From: Malus domestica
Lineage: Eukaryota; Streptophyta; Magnoliopsida; Rosales; Rosaceae
Reading direction: 5' to 3'
Length of the DNA stretch: 64,000 nt
Assembly (NCBI RefSeq): GCF_042453785.1
Contig: NC_091675.1
Location: 54,660,501-54,724,500 of the forward strand
The notes beneath the pieces were generated by a model. That model was not told the origin of the DNA. It saw nothing but the letters and a program-made list of their open reading frames with translations, and made no database searches. This document shows, one piece after another, positions 10,379 through 21,946 of the stretch. The translations under genes were made by a program, and so were the position numbers. Each line of letters starts with the position of its first letter. Within the stretch, counting starts at the first letter, position 1.

Positions 10379-10639
10379 AGGCTCCCTCTTGTTTGTTTAT
10401 TTTGACTCAAGTATATGTACATATTTGTAATTTATCGGGGATATCAATAAATAAGCTTTCCTTCATTTCAACGTATTGTGTTAAATACATCAAAGCCTTC
10501 TTCGCTAAGTTCTTTGAATTTTCTTTTGTTGAAGCTTGTATGTTGAAGCTTTGTGAGTGGAGCATGTAGGTTGAGGTAGTGTTCCCTTAATTTCCCAAGT
10601 GAGGAAAACTTCTCGGTTGGAGACTTGGAAAATCCAAGT

Positions 10640-12254
10640 CACTGAGTGGGATCGGCTATATGAATCTTAGAACGCCATTGTGTTCTGTCCTGTGTCATGT
10701 CCTCCGTTAGATTCAAGTACTCGAAGTCTTTTCTTAGGGTCTCTTCCAAAGTTTTCCTAGGTCTTCCTCTACCCCTTCGGCCCTGAACCTCTGTCTCATA
10801 GTCGCATCTTCTAATCGGAGCGTCAGAGCGTCAGTAGGCCTTCTTTGCACATGTCCAAACCACCGTAACCGATTTTCTCTCATCTTTCCTTCAATTTCGG
10901 CTACTCCTACTTTACCCCGGATATCCTCATTCCTAATCTTATCATTTCTCGTGTGCCCACACATCCAACGAAGCATCCTCATCTCCGCTACACCCATTTT
11001 GTGTACGTGTTGATGCTTCACCGCCCAACATTCTGTGCCATACAGCATCGCCGGCCTTATTGCCGTCCTATAAAATTTTCCCTTGAGCTTCAGTGGCAAA
11101 CGGCGATCACACAACACGCCGGATGCACTCTTCCACTTCATCCATCCAGCTTGTATTCTATGGTTGAGATCTCCATCTAATTCTCCGTTCTTTTGCAAGA
11201 TAGATCCTAGGTAACGAAAACGGTCGCTCTTTGGTATTTCTTGATCTCCGATCCTCACCCCTAACTCGTTTTGGCCTCCATTTGCACTGAACTTGCACTC
11301 CATATATTCTGTCTTTGATCGGCTTAGGCGAAGACCTTTAGATTCCAACGCTTCTCTCCAAAGGTTAAGCTTTGCATTTACCCCTTCCTGAGTTTCATCT
11401 ATTAACACTATATCGTCTGCGAAAAGCATACACCAAGGAATATCATCTTGAATATGTCCTGTTAACTCATCCATTACCAACGCAAAAAGGTAAGGACTTA
11501 AGGATGAGCCTTGATGTAATCCTACAGTTATGGGAAAGCTTTCGGTTTGTCCTTCATGAGTTCTTACGGCAGTCTTTGCTCCTTTATACATATCATGTAT
11601 AGCTTGGATATATGCTACTCGTACTCCTTTCTTCTCTAAAATCCTCCAAAGAATGTCTCTTGGGACCCTATCATACGCTTTTTCCAAATCTATAAAGACC
11701 ATGTGTAAATCCTTTTTCCCATCTCTATATCTTTCCATCAATCTTCGTAAGAGATAGATTGCCTCCATGGTTGAGCGCCCTGGCATGAACCCGAATTGGT
11801 TGTCCAAAACCCGTGTCTCTTGCCTCAATCTATGCTCAATGACTCTCTCCCAGAGCTTCATTGTATGACTCATTAGCTTAATACCCTTATAGTTCATGCA
11901 ATTTTGTACATCGTCCTTATTCTTGTAGATAGGCACCAAAGTGCTCGTTCGCCACTCATTTGGCATCTTCTTCGTTTTCAAAATCCTATTGAAAAGGTCA
12001 GTGAGCCATGTTATACCTGTCTCTCCCAAAACTTTCCACACTTCGATTGGTATATCGTCTGGACCTACTGCTTTTCTATGCTTCATCTTCTTCAAAGCTA
12101 CAACCACTTCTTCCTTCCGGATTCTACGATAAAAAGAGTAGTTTCTACACTCTTCTGAGTTACTTAACTCCCCTAAAGAAGCACTCCTTTCATGTCCTTC
12201 ATTGAAAAGATTATGAAAATAACCTTTCCATCTGTCTTTAACCGCGTTAATGAC
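10640..12254 (-). mobile_element. RTE-type LINE, 5'-truncated copy 2 (reverse transcriptase)
   Basis: A 457-residue open frame (12107-10734) and its upstream continuation to about 12254 encode most of an RTE reverse transcriptase. Visible blocks are [14 protein letters not shown], the fingers motif [55 protein letters not shown], and the catalytic FADDIVLI near residue 227 of that frame (the YxDD-equivalent FADD). The thumb and C-terminal part with [14 protein letters not shown] and [16 protein letters not shown] follow. The endonuclease is missing because of 5' truncation. A frame change near 10810 precedes the RGRGRPRK tail. The 3' TTG tail seen in the other copies is lost here. The element is dead by truncation although the RT core is intact. 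Confidence 0.92.
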
Positions 12255-12457
12255 AAAATAAAAGGTAAAATAAATAGTATCAGGTTTGACTTTTTAGTGT
12301 AAAAATATGATTTTTTGTTAAAGTAAACAATACCGCGAGATTTTTGTTAAAACTTTCTTGATAATATCTAAAATAAAATAAAAAAACCAAAAATCAAGAA
12401 AAACAAAAATAAAATCTAGCAGCCTCCAGCATCCCCAACCTCGACGGCAGCCCCTAC
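12255..12457. other. Unassigned A+T-rich spacer
   Basis: Short A+T-rich stretch between the LINE 5' truncation point and the hypothetical exon. It contains AAAATAAA-type runs and no recognised element end. Confidence 0.4.
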
Positions 12458-12736
12458 TTAACCACAGCAGACAACCACCATACCCCGCCTTCGTGCTTCC
12501 TCTGCTCCACATCGCTGAACAAGGCGTTTCTCTCTCTCTCCTCTCAAAATTGCTACACCATATTTAGGATTTAGATCGATATCGTTCGAACACATCACCA
12601 CCAAATCAAACAAAATCGTTGATGTTAACTCAGTTTCCTTCCCTTCAGTTTCAAAATCGTACATTTCTAAGTACGGATCGGCCGCCGAGGTTGATCTCGC
12701 AGCAGTGTCCGAAGCCATGGCCTCCGATTTTGGCAC
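12458..12736 (-). CDS. Hypothetical ORF or first-exon remnant
   Basis: The minus strand opens at ATG 12736 (MPKSEAMASDTAARS) or at the in-frame ATG at 12718 and stays open for 92 codons. The stretch DPYLEMYDFETEGKE and ILFDLVVMCSNDIDL looks protein-like, and CTCTCTCT-rich sequence follows as in plant leaders. No family is recognised. A LINE insertion ends about 200 bp downstream of it in its own direction, so this may be the 5' end of a disrupted gene. Confidence is low. Confidence 0.25.
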   Translation of the reverse strand: MPKSEAMASDTAARSTSAADPYLEMYDFETEGKETELTSTILFDLVVMCSNDIDLNPKYGVAILRGEREKRLVQRCGAEEARRRGMVVVCCG

Positions 12737-12971
12737 CTTAATGCATACAGATTACATAGCGAGGGGAGTGAGAGAGGGTAGGGCTTTGATTTTGGGGTGG
12801 CTTTGAGATTGTAGGGTTCTGTGCTCATAAACTCACCGATGAAAATTTCAATGTGGAATCTATGGATATGCTCGCCGACAGTGACCAGAGAAAATGACTT
12901 AAAGCAACTAAATGATCATGAATTACAGAAAAAAATTCGCAGTAATTGAAAAATCGAAAACAGAAACGCTT

Positions 12972-13800
12972 GCAATAAGAGATCTAAGCAAGCAAAGGCC
13001 GCCGGTGCTGAATGTAACCACCCCAAACAAATACAAACAAATATCCGTAGTTACGAGCAACAGAAACATTAATAAACTAATAAATTTTCAGCTTTTTAGA
13101 CTAAATGGTCTTTTAGTTTTATTTGAAATTTAAAATTAATAGAAATAATTTTTAAATTTGTTCACTATCAATTATTTTAGTTTTTTTGTAAAAAATTATA
13201 TTAAATAAAAATAAAATGATAAAAATATCATCAATTTAATAAATCATGGGTCAAATGATTTGATAAAAATTGAGACTGTTTTTATCATTTTAGCTTTATT
13301 TAATAGAAATTTTTTATGGAATGATTAAAATGATTGATTGTTCACAAACTTAAGAACTATTTCTATTAATTTCAAATTTCAAAGATTAAAATAAAAAATT
13401 ACAAATCTTGATCATTTTAACTTTTTAATTTTTTAATTTTTTTTCTGATTATGACCAAATCTAATCACAAACATATAACATGGACGGCTAATATCAATTA
13501 ATCTAGGATCCTCACAAAAAGGATTTTTATCCGCCTCACTCGACTCCCACCTCCCACACCGAACAATGCGGATCCAGTTTTTCTCCTACTTTCCGAATTC
13601 AATCCTATGACGACAAACACAACACGCTAATACAAACAGTATGCGCAGTACGCGTCTCCCTCCCCCTATCTTACGCACCCCCCCTTTCCCTCCCCCTCCT
13701 GCGCACCTCACTGTTCCATTGCCGCCATCTTCTCCGCCACGAAAAACACTTTTTTGAAAATCCGACAAAATCTGCCCGACTTTTTTTTTTTCAAATAAGT
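12972..13800 (+). repeat. Tandem duplication of the GH28 gene 5' flank, copy A
   Basis: This 829-bp unit starts GCAATAAGAGATCTAAGCAAGC and ends CAAATAAGT. It matches 13806-14628 along its whole length with substitutions and small indels. Recognisable shared blocks are AATACAAACAAAT, ATAACATGGACGGCTAATATC, CTCACTCGACTCCC, GACGACAAACACAACACGC and CCGCCATCTTCTCCGCCA. In copy A the sequence after the T run lacks the ATG of the gene. Confidence 0.9.
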
Positions 13801-13805
13801 CGGCC

Positions 13806-14628
13806 GCAATAAGATCTAAGCAAGCATAGGCCGCAAGTGGCTCAATGTAACCACCCCAAACAAATACAAACAAATGCCCTTAATTACCAGCAACAGAAAT
13901 ATTAATAAACTAATAAATTTTCGACTTTTTTGTCAAAATGATTATTGAGATTTGCATGATTATCAATTTAATTTCTGAAATTTTAAATGATACTTAAATT
14001 TGTCCACCATCAATGATTTTACTTCTTTCATGAAAAATTATATTAAATAAGGATTAAAATGAAAAAAATTCTCAATTTAATAAATTTTTTCGATAAAAAT
14101 TAAGAGTATTTTTGTCATTTTAAGTATATTTAATGAAGATTTTTCTTGAAATAACTAAAATAATTGATTATAAACAAACTCAAAAATTACTTCTATTAAT
14201 TCCAAATCTCAATAACCAAAATAAAAAATTATGTAAATCTCAATGTCTTTTTCGTCTTATTTTTTTTATAATTGTGACTAAGCTAATCACAAACATATAA
14301 CCTGGACGGCTAATATCACTTGATCTATAGGGTCCTCACAAAAGGATTTTCATCCGCCTCACTCGACTCCCGCCTCCCACACCGAACAAAGCGGATCCAG
14401 TTTTTCTCCTACTTTCCGAATCCAACCCTATGACGACAAACACAACACGCTAATACAAACAGTATGCGCAGTACGAGTCTCCCTCCCCCTATCTTACGCA
14501 CCCCGCCTCCCTCCCCCTCCTGCGCACCTCACTGTTCCATCGCCGCCATCTTCTCCGCCACCAAAAACACCCTTTTGAAAATCTGACAAAATCTGCCCGA
14601 CTTTTTTTTTTTTTTTTTTCAAATAAGT
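13806..14628 (+). promoter_or_regulatory. Duplicated 5' flank copy B: proximal promoter/leader of the GH28 gene
   Basis: Second unit of the duplication, ending two bases before the ATG at 14631. The last 150 bp (CCACACCGAAC..CTTTTGAAAATC..T-run) are C/T-rich and look like a transcribed leader. No clear TATA box is assigned. Because copy A holds the same leader-like end, transcription could in principle also start 830 bp further upstream. Confidence 0.55.
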
Positions 14629-14630
14629 TG

Positions 14631-17113
14631 ATGGATTCAGATAAACCCAGCAGCTTATTTCTGGGTAAGGCGATGAAGCCCACGTGGGCATCTCTGCTCC
14701 TCGTACTCACCATCATGGTTGTCTTTTCCTACCAAAACTTCTCGACCATGTCGAGGCTTCCGACATGGGTCGGGTCGATTTGGCCAACTGGAGTATCCGA
14801 AACCCGATTGGATGCCCCAGCCAGGAGCTGTGCCGGGTTCTTCGAGGATGTGCCGAAGCGGAAGGTGGTGATGTCCATCGAAGCTTTCGGTGGCGTTGGC
14901 GACGGAACCACCTCCAACACGGAAGCGTTTAGGAGGGCGATACTCCACATGCAGGCTTTCGGTAATACCGGTGGGTCCCAGTTGAATGTCCCCAAGGGGA
15001 GATGGCTGACGGGGAGTTTTAACCTCACCAGTAATTTCACGCTGTTCCTTGAACACGGCGCTGTAATTCTCGGCTCCCAGGTAAAGTAGTCTCTGTTTTT
15101 GCTTTGTTTGTTTAACTATTTTACCCTGCGGAATATTTGCGGGTTAAGTCAGTTGGTCAGGACAATATATTTACGAGCTTGAATTTACTTTCTCGTAGAT
15201 TCAAACAGTAGTTAGAATATTGTCTTTGTAAAAGGAAAAAGAGAGTTGATTTGTGTGGTTTGTTAGCTAATACCATTATTCATTTCCATATGGTGACGAC
15301 GAATACAACAACGGTTGATTTGTGTCATTTTTATTCATAGGATCCGAAGCAATGGCCTGTAATCGAGCCATTGCCTTCTTATGGAAGAGGGAGAGAGAGG
15401 TTAGGAGGAAGACATATAAGCCTTGTTCATGGGGATGGTCTCACAAATGTTGTCATTACAGGTACCCAAAAAACCCTTCATTTATTTTCTTATTCATTTG
15501 AGTTGGCTAAGTAGTTGTACCAGTCTTTAATTTAAAAGTTGATAGATTATTAATTTTGGTGGACATAAAAGCTTTTCATCAATGAATTAGTTTCTTGATA
15601 GCAACTAACTCACGTTTTATGCATTGTTTTTTGGATCCTGACGTTTGTATGCAATGAATTAGTTTAGTTCAATTTGCTTGTTGCCATCGCTATTAGGTTT
15701 CCAAAATATCTGTCCTCTCTTTGATACATAATTTTTTTTTGTAATTATATTTTCCGGAGGGTGCTTTGCGAACGATTATTTGGGTCCTTTCAGGTCATAA
15801 CGGGACAGTTGACGGTCAGGGAAAAATGTGGTGGGAACTATGGTGGAACAGAACATTGGAGCACACCAGAGGTCACCTCCTTGAAATAAAAAACTCTCGC
15901 AACATTCTCATCTCGAACCTCACCTTCCGCAATTCTCCTTTTTGGACCATCCATCCTGTTTACTGCAGGTCTACATCCCCTGCCTTTTTCCTCTTCGTTC
16001 TTGTTGTTTTCTACTTGTTATCTATTCAAGTTAATGCTAATCTGTAGTTTATTGGAAATCCAAAACGATAAGATTCTGTTATAAGCTCATTATTCTGTGT
16101 TTGTTTCAGTAACGTTGTTATCAAGGACATGACAATCTTGGCCCCCCTTAACGCTCCTAATACTGATGGTATAGACCCAGGTATGCTCCTCTTCTTTCAA
16201 TTTAACGTAACATCTATGCATCTAAATTATTTATTAAATTTAACATTGAGAAAAGTATGATACCTTTTTTGTGCATATAACTTGTGCATGATGTTTATAA
16301 ATCAAGTATGTTCTTGTTCTTCCAATTTAGCACAATGTGCTTCATCTAAAGTCTAAACTAATCAAGGAAGTTGGCTTTGCCACCATATAACAGGAAAGAT
16401 AAACAAAAGCCCAATTCAAGAAGTTAGCGTAAAGAAGCATGTCTCTTTAGAAAATTTAACTTGTATTTTGTGTTTCAGATTCCAGTACTAATGTGTGCAT
16501 TGAAGACTGTTACATTGAGAGTGGCGACGATCTTGTAGCAGTGAAAAGTGGGTGGGATCACTATGGAATCAAAATGGCTCGTCCAAGCTCAAACATAATA
16601 ATTAGAAGAGTTAATGGCACCACTCCAACTTGCTCTGGAGTGGGAATAGGTAGTGAGATGTCTGGTGGGATTTCAAATATCACCATTGAGGATTTGCATG
16701 TTTGGGATTCCGCAGCTGGGGTGCGGATCAAATCTGATAAGGGTAGAGGGGGTTACATAGCGAATGTTAGTATAAGTAACTTAATGATGGAAAGGGTGAA
16801 GATACCCATAAGGTTTAGTAGAGGGGCGAATGATCACCCAGATAAAGGATGGGATCCCAAAGCTGTTCCCCATGTAAAGGGGATTTTTATTAGTAACGTG
16901 CTGAGTTTGAATTCAACGAAAGCCCCAGAATTGAAGGGCATTGAGGGGGCATCATTTGAAAGGATATGCTTTAAGAATGTCACAGTACTTGGTCTGGCTC
17001 CATCTGCAGTGTGGCGTTGTGAATTTGTTTCGGGTTTTGCAGATGGGGTATTTCCAGTGCCATGTCCTCAGATGGAGGATATGGGCTCGTTTGACTCTTG
17101 TATGCAGCGGTGA
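14631..17113 (+). CDS. Polygalacturonase-like GH28 glycoside hydrolase
   Basis: Five exons join in frame: 14631-15080, 15341-15461, 15794-15968, 16110-16180 and 16479-17113, all with GT..AG borders, giving 483 residues. The first ATG at 14631 was chosen; an upstream TTG is not needed. Residues about 19-35 (WASLLLVLTIMVVF) form a signal anchor or signal peptide, so the enzyme enters the secretory route and acts in the wall or Golgi. The pectin-lyase-fold start reads SIEAFGGVGDGTTSNT. GH28 catalytic blocks are NTDGIDP (D268), SGDD (D289, D290) and RIK (355-357). The usual GHG is CSGVGIGSE here, without histidine, as in one plant clade annotated as probable polygalacturonase. All three catalytic Asp are present, so activity on pectic galacturonan is plausible but not proven. 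Its 5' flank is a tandem duplication. Confidence 0.93.
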
Positions 17114-17823
17114 GTTTCTTTGGATGGCTTTTGGGTACATTTTTGCAGATACGAGGTCTAAGGTTGGAGGGTGAAGTCGAATTACTCTGCAGAAGTTGGG
17201 TCTGCTTTTGGAAATGAATGCGAACCACATTGTGGAGATGGGCATAATCAGCTAAGGCATTTTGTAAGTGAGATGTCTAGCTGCTGGTGTTCAATTTGCA
17301 CATAGAGATGCAGTTTTCTTGTGTATTGGATCCGTTGTGCACAAGCTAGATGGGTGATCTCCAGAATTTACTGACCGGGTTACGTTGCTGTGGTCTTTAA
17401 TTATTAACCTCGAGAATGATTATTTATTTATAACTGCTGCCTGCGGTGGTGCTACACATACATACTGAGAAAGTAGAGATGATAGCGATGGTGAAAACCG
17501 GAGATAAAGCTGAACTGAACTTGTATAGAAATGATACAAGGGTAATGTAACATTGTTTTGTGAACTTCATATTCATTTCGTTTATGATTGATTTATGTTA
17601 AGAATTTACAAGATATGTGAGTGTATATCCAGTTCATATATCGTTCAAGATACCAGGTATTCAACCAAAGGTGAAGGATCGTCGAAGCTTTTCAATTAAC
17701 AAGAAATTCAGCTAGATAGACACATACAGTATTGCATATTTGCTGCGTACATTGTATGATTTAAGGTTGAGAGAAAATTAATAGATTTGGACGGATGGTT
17801 GGTTGTCCATTTTGTCTGGGTGA
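17114..17823. other. Convergent 3' region between the GH28 gene and psaN
   Basis: The GH28 gene (+) and psaN (-) converge here with about 710 bp between their stop codons. It presumably holds both 3' UTRs. No further ORF, RNA or element was recognised. Confidence 0.6.
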
Positions 17824-18618
17824 TCACCATTTCCAGAAAACATTGGAACCACACTTGTACTTGTCCTTGCCTTCGCACTCCAAACTCAGATCATCAGAGA
17901 GAAATGGTACTTTCTGCATCCATACGTACATAACACCAAGTTTAATTAATTAACCAAATTCACTAAACATTGGTGAAACCAAAGAATTTCAGCTCGCTAA
18001 TAAATCGATTAAATAAAATAAAACTAATTTTAATTAAACTGTATTTAAGCAAGTTAATTGTGAGTTTGAAGATACCTTTTGCTTGGCGAGATCTTGGCAG
18101 CCAGTGAAGTTCTCTGGGAACTTGCATGTTCCAAATTGAACAGTAAATGCTCTTGCAAAGTTTGCACCGCTCGTTGCCAGCCTCTTCTTGTCATTCAGTT
18201 CCTACATATATAGATACAACAATATAATTCATATACATAATCAAATATATTATACATACATATATATACACACACATGTATCTATATATGTCTGTTTACA
18301 GAGGTTGTAGTTAGTTGTAGTTACCTTGTTGGCTTTGCTTTTTTCGAGGTAATCATCAATGACACCGGCATTGGCAGCGGAGTTGGACGAAACAGCGGTG
18401 AAAGCAACGGCCGCCAGGGAAAGCAGCGCAGCCCTTCTTCCAGCAGCTGCTTGACTATTTTGTGTGCTAGGCTGTTGGGCCCTGATTGCAACTACTTTGG
18501 TCTGAGCAGCTGATTCAACTGAAGGCATGCAAGTCGTCTTTGCTTTTGCAAGTTCAGATATTCCGGCACCGGAGACGGCATAGTTGCATGCCAACACACT
18601 AGAGTTCATCGCTGCCAT
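17824..18618 (-). CDS. PSAN: Photosystem I reaction centre subunit N, chloroplast precursor
   Basis: Three minus-strand exons (18618-18325, 18201-18076, 17913-17824) join in phase 0 to encode 169 residues, close to the usual length of about 171. The N-terminus MAAMNSSVL and the Ser/Ala-rich stretch form a chloroplast transit peptide. An AAALLSLAAVAF-like hydrophobic run ending SSNSAANAG is the thylakoid-lumen targeting part, so the mature protein starts near GVIDDYLEKSKANK. The mature part has ELNDKKRLATSGANFARA, FGTCKFPENFTGCQDLAKQ and CEGKDKYKCGSNVFWKW, with its conserved cysteines. PsaN sits on the lumenal side of photosystem I and helps docking of plastocyanin. All splice sites are canonical and the gene appears intact. 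Confidence 0.97.
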
Positions 18619-18760
18619 TTGTTCCTCTCCTAGTTTCCTCTATAGTTTTTGAGGAGAAGAATGTAATCTGGATGTATGATAAGGAGTGATTGTGGTGAGA
18701 TCGTGGCGGATAAGGTGAGATTGCGTTGCTCACATCCTATTGGCAAGCTTTGCACTTTCA
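18619..18760 (-). promoter_or_regulatory. psaN upstream region with I-box and CCAAT-like motifs
   Basis: Directly upstream of the psaN ATG there are two GATAAGG (I-box) words at 18678-18684 and 18709-18715. A CCAATAGG word (minus strand) lies at 18736-18743, and two GGTGAGAT words lie between. No TATA box is evident, which is common for photosystem genes. I-boxes are known from light-regulated plant promoters; their use here is inferred. Confidence 0.45.
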
Positions 18761-19196
18761 TGCTTCTGCTACTAGTTTGGGTCATTATTTGGACTTGGTT
18801 TGTGTGGTGGCTTTGTGTTCTGGACCCACTTTAATTCTACATTTTTTGTGTGTGCGAAGGTAACAACATTATATACATTATTATTGAGAGATATACGTTG
18901 AACTGTATAATGTGTTTCACATAATAATTTCGTATTAAACTTGACGTCTACAAGATTCGAAACTTAAAACCTATCCCTTAAAATATGATTGGAAATTAGA
19001 AAATCACATCTTATTCTTGGTGTTTGTACGCCTCTCCTACTAACAATACAGTGAGCAAGAAAGGAACTAAACATGTTTTTGGTGACGGAGACATAACCCT
19101 AACACAATATTCACAAATTTGGAATACTAGGTAATTACTTTGTCATAAAGAAATTCACTATAACTCTAATGTGAAACTCCCTAATGTCGGAGACAT
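18761..19196. other. Unassigned spacer
   Basis: No gene or element end was recognised between the psaN promoter and the MITE. The sequence is A+T-rich and has no long ORF. Confidence 0.4.
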
Positions 19197-19199
19197 TTA

Positions 19200-19628
19200 G
19201 GGGGGGTGTATTCAATTGGGATTTTAAGGGATTTTAATTCTTTTAATGAATCTAGGGGTATTCAATTAGGATTTTAAGTGATTCTCTTAAATTCTAGGTG
19301 TATTCAATTAGAATTTTAAAATAGTTTATTAAAATCCTTAGAAATCCAAGTGTATTCAATTAAGATTTTAAAGAAGTTTATAACATTCCAGGTGTATTGA
19401 ATTAGAAATTGATTTTAAAGAATTGAGAAAGTTGAGGAATTAGAGGGAATTGGAGAGATTTCGTAGTGTATTTTAAGTATCCACAAATCTCACCTCTTCC
19501 CATGAGATTTTGAGGGAATTGAATCAAAATTTTATATGGAATCTCTACAAATCAATTAAACTCCATAAAAATTCATGGATTTATAAATCCATTAAAATCT
19601 TTCACATTCTCAATTGAATACACTCCCC
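19200..19628. mobile_element. Tourist/PIF-like MITE with repeated internal TIR motif
   Basis: The left end GGGGGTGTATTCAATTGGGA and the right-end reverse complement GGGGAGTGTATTCAATTGAGA form terminal inverted repeats. TTA flanks both ends (19197-19199 and 19629-19631), the target type of PIF/Harbinger. Internally, the motif GGTGTATTCAATTAGAATTTTAA recurs near 19255, 19305, 19350 and 19390, about every 45-50 bp. It is non-coding. Confidence 0.8.
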
Positions 19629-19631
19629 TTA

Positions 19632-20412
19632 GTGTCGTTATGGACCTTAAAAATTACACAAAACTAACGTGGCTTGCAAGCCCTAAATCTAAAACCTAAC
19701 TATTTTCTTTAGAAATGTGGTGTGAATGCAGGCGTGCCAATACGCGGCCGAACAGACAAGCATATACTTTGTTCTAGATATTCCTCTCGACCAGATCACT
19801 TTACCCCTATGGAAACCTTTCTCAGACAGTTACCCCACGGTCGAGCCATCGACCTGAATAATGAAGATACCTCTTTCATGGATCAAGTCTGGGACAACGT
19901 GTGCTGAAGATGCGTGCGTTGATAAAGAACCCCCGGAAAAGTTTACGATTCAAGGAGCGGGCAAGACTGTCCAGACTACAGGATCATAGGAAAAATATCA
20001 AAGATACTCACCAATTTCAAAAACCCGGCCATCCAGGCATCACCAAGAATGGCTGGCCAAGGTCCAAGCATGCTGACCTGAGAAATTGCTCCAAAAGCAC
20101 GCCGTGGGAACCCATAGAGAACCCAAGGTCTACTCCAACAACCGCACAACACTTTCAACCATTCTATTTCAACTATATATCCTTTAGAGCTTTCGTCAAA
20201 GATCACCACACACAAATGAGTCCTAAAACATGCCTTATCACACGTTAAAATGCGGTCTAGTGCTTAATATATAGGCAGGCAGTGTCAAGTAGGCGATATT
20301 CTTTTACATGAGAGACAAAACGACTTTACATTTTTTTTTTTTGAGAAGTATGTCTCTAATGTAAATGAATTTCGCCCACCTATATAGTATGACTAAAATG
20401 TCCAAAAATCTA
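19632..20412 (+). other. Unassigned, possible degraded coding remnant
   Basis: One frame from about 19730 reads YAAEQTSIYFVLDIPLDQITLPLW (split here by no stop) and later KEPPEKFTIQGAGKTVQ, with a stop between. That looks like the remnant of a protein-coding or element sequence whose family is not recognised. No intact ORF or splice structure can be supported. Confidence 0.3.
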
Positions 20413-20417
20413 TATCG

Positions 20418-20818
20418 TGTTGTAAATATTATGTGGATGGTCCACATGAATAGTTTGTTACTATTTATGCACATTATTTTCACTATTCATTTGTGGAAAA
20501 TTTGTAAAGTGAATAGTGCTTTCTTTTGTTTATATAAAGGAAGAAGATGAGATGAAGTGAGGAGGGTTCACGGGAGAGAAAAGGAAAAGGAAGAAAGGAA
20601 GAGAGAGAGAGAGGAAAGAAGAGGAAGAGAGGAAGAAGAGGAAGATGAGGGGGAGATAATAAAGAGAGTTATCTTTGTACTCCTATTATTTCAAATTATA
20701 ATGAAAGCACCACTGCTGCCCCGAGGACGTACTCCAGTCACACTGACTGTAGAGGAACCTCGTAAATTTTGTGTCTTGTTTCATTTATTCCACTGCACCC
20801 ACAGTCGATTTTACAACA
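20418..20818 (+). repeat. 5' LTR of the 20418 copia element
   Basis: It is 401 bp. It includes a TATATAAAGG box near 20530, a long GA-rich tract (20555-20660) and AATAATGAAAGC-type leader sequence. The TG..CA ends are intact. Confidence 0.93.
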
Positions 20819-21651
20819 CGTTATCAGCACGAGAAGCTCTCATGTCAGTGGAAAGCACAACGCCACAAATCCTGTTCACCTCCTTCAGCTGGAATCTCAC
20901 AGATAAGAAACAATTTTCATTTCATCTTCAAATCTCAGTACAATTGATTTTCTTGAAGCAACTATATATATTGTTGTATGACTGTATATCATCCTTTGCA
21001 GAAGCAAAAGAGTACATACTCAAAATTCATAAAGAATTTGACAGCCATGTAAACAGCCTCTGAACTCCAACTTGCGGACCTCGGATTAAAATACTTTCTT
21101 CTTGAAAGTTGTTCGTCCACTCAGTATTTACAACATATCAAAATTTCAGAAAACTTTAACGGTGCGATCGTTGCAGATGTCTGAAATACTAAACCAGTTT
21201 CCAATTTCCGCAGAAAACTGGACAGCCACCTTATGAGTACCATAACTCTATTTCTGTAGCTCAAATCGAAATTGTTTCTTCACGAAAGTTGTTTGGTATC
21301 CTCTTATCCATATCATACTAAAATTTGAACTAAATCTAACGGTTTGATCTTCTCATAAGTTGCAGACACTCTTGACTCCAAAACTTATGGGAACCGTTTC
21401 GACTTTTTCGAAACTCACCGGAGGAGGAACACCAATTGGAACTTATTGTTACTTTTACTTCCTGAGTAACTAAAAGGACTTGTTGTTGTGAAATGAAAAC
21501 ATTAATAAAATAAGGACAATTTGGATGGGTGCCCCGACAGAAGTGAAGGGAAGAAATAATAAAAAATAATAATAAAGTTGATAGTGGGAAGTTGATGAGA
21601 CCATCACCATTATGAAAAGAAATAATAAAATTATATATTTATTTATGTGCA

Positions 21652-21946
21652 TGGTGTTGGTTTAAAGCCCATGTCACAAGTTCTATTTATTTAAAGCAAT
21701 TTATTTATAGTGGGTAGAATTATTACCCTTTGCTTTAAAGCTTTGATATTTATGTGAATGGTGCTGAATCAAAGCCCTTGTCACAAGCTTTATTTACTTT
21801 AAAGCAATTTATTTACCATGGACGGTTTTACCGCCTATTGCTTTAAGTTTTGATGGTGCTGAATTAAAGCCCCTGTCACAAACTTTATTTACTTAAATGC
21901 AATTTATTCATTATGGCTGGAATTACCGTCTATTGCTTTAATTTAT
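21652..21946 (+). repeat. Three tandem copies of a roughly 95-107 bp unit
   Basis: Units start at 21652, 21759 and 21854. Each has TGGTG(C/T)TG, AAAGCCC..GTCACAA, TTTATTTA, GCAATTTATT, then a TGG(A/G)..ACCG core and TTGCTTTAA. They lie in the leader part of the copia element. The repeated complementary words (TAAAGCAA and TTGCTTTA) suggest that each unit can fold. Confidence 0.85.

Larger units (their letters stand above)
7017..10620 (+). mobile_element. Non-autonomous LTR-type element, copy 1, carrying coiled-coil ORF
   Basis: This block has no gag, integrase or reverse transcriptase. It shares long stretches with two other places: 7600-7980 matches 63470-64000, and 9700-10500 matches the reverse complement of 24163-24930. 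It contains internal repeats at 8430-9010 and 9330-9560, then one conserved ORF at 9704-10378. The orientation given follows the ORF; LTR and polypurine evidence at 62869 suggests that the retroelement's own sense may be the opposite strand. The limits are approximate: the left end abuts the LINE and the right end abuts another LINE near 10640. LARD-like is the best description. Confidence 0.6.

Noticed and set aside
14655..15056. Two antisense open frames over exon 1 of the GH28 gene
   Set aside because: They are mirror frames of a GC-rich coding exon with no domain.
16941..17245. Open frames overlapping the last GH28 exon in other frames
   Set aside because: They are shadows of the GH28 coding exon, whose frame is fixed by catalytic motifs and splice phase.
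20557..21063. Open frame of 168 codons starting with a Glu/Arg-rich run
   Set aside because: It begins inside the GA tract of the copia LTR, crosses the LTR end and primer site, and has no domain.
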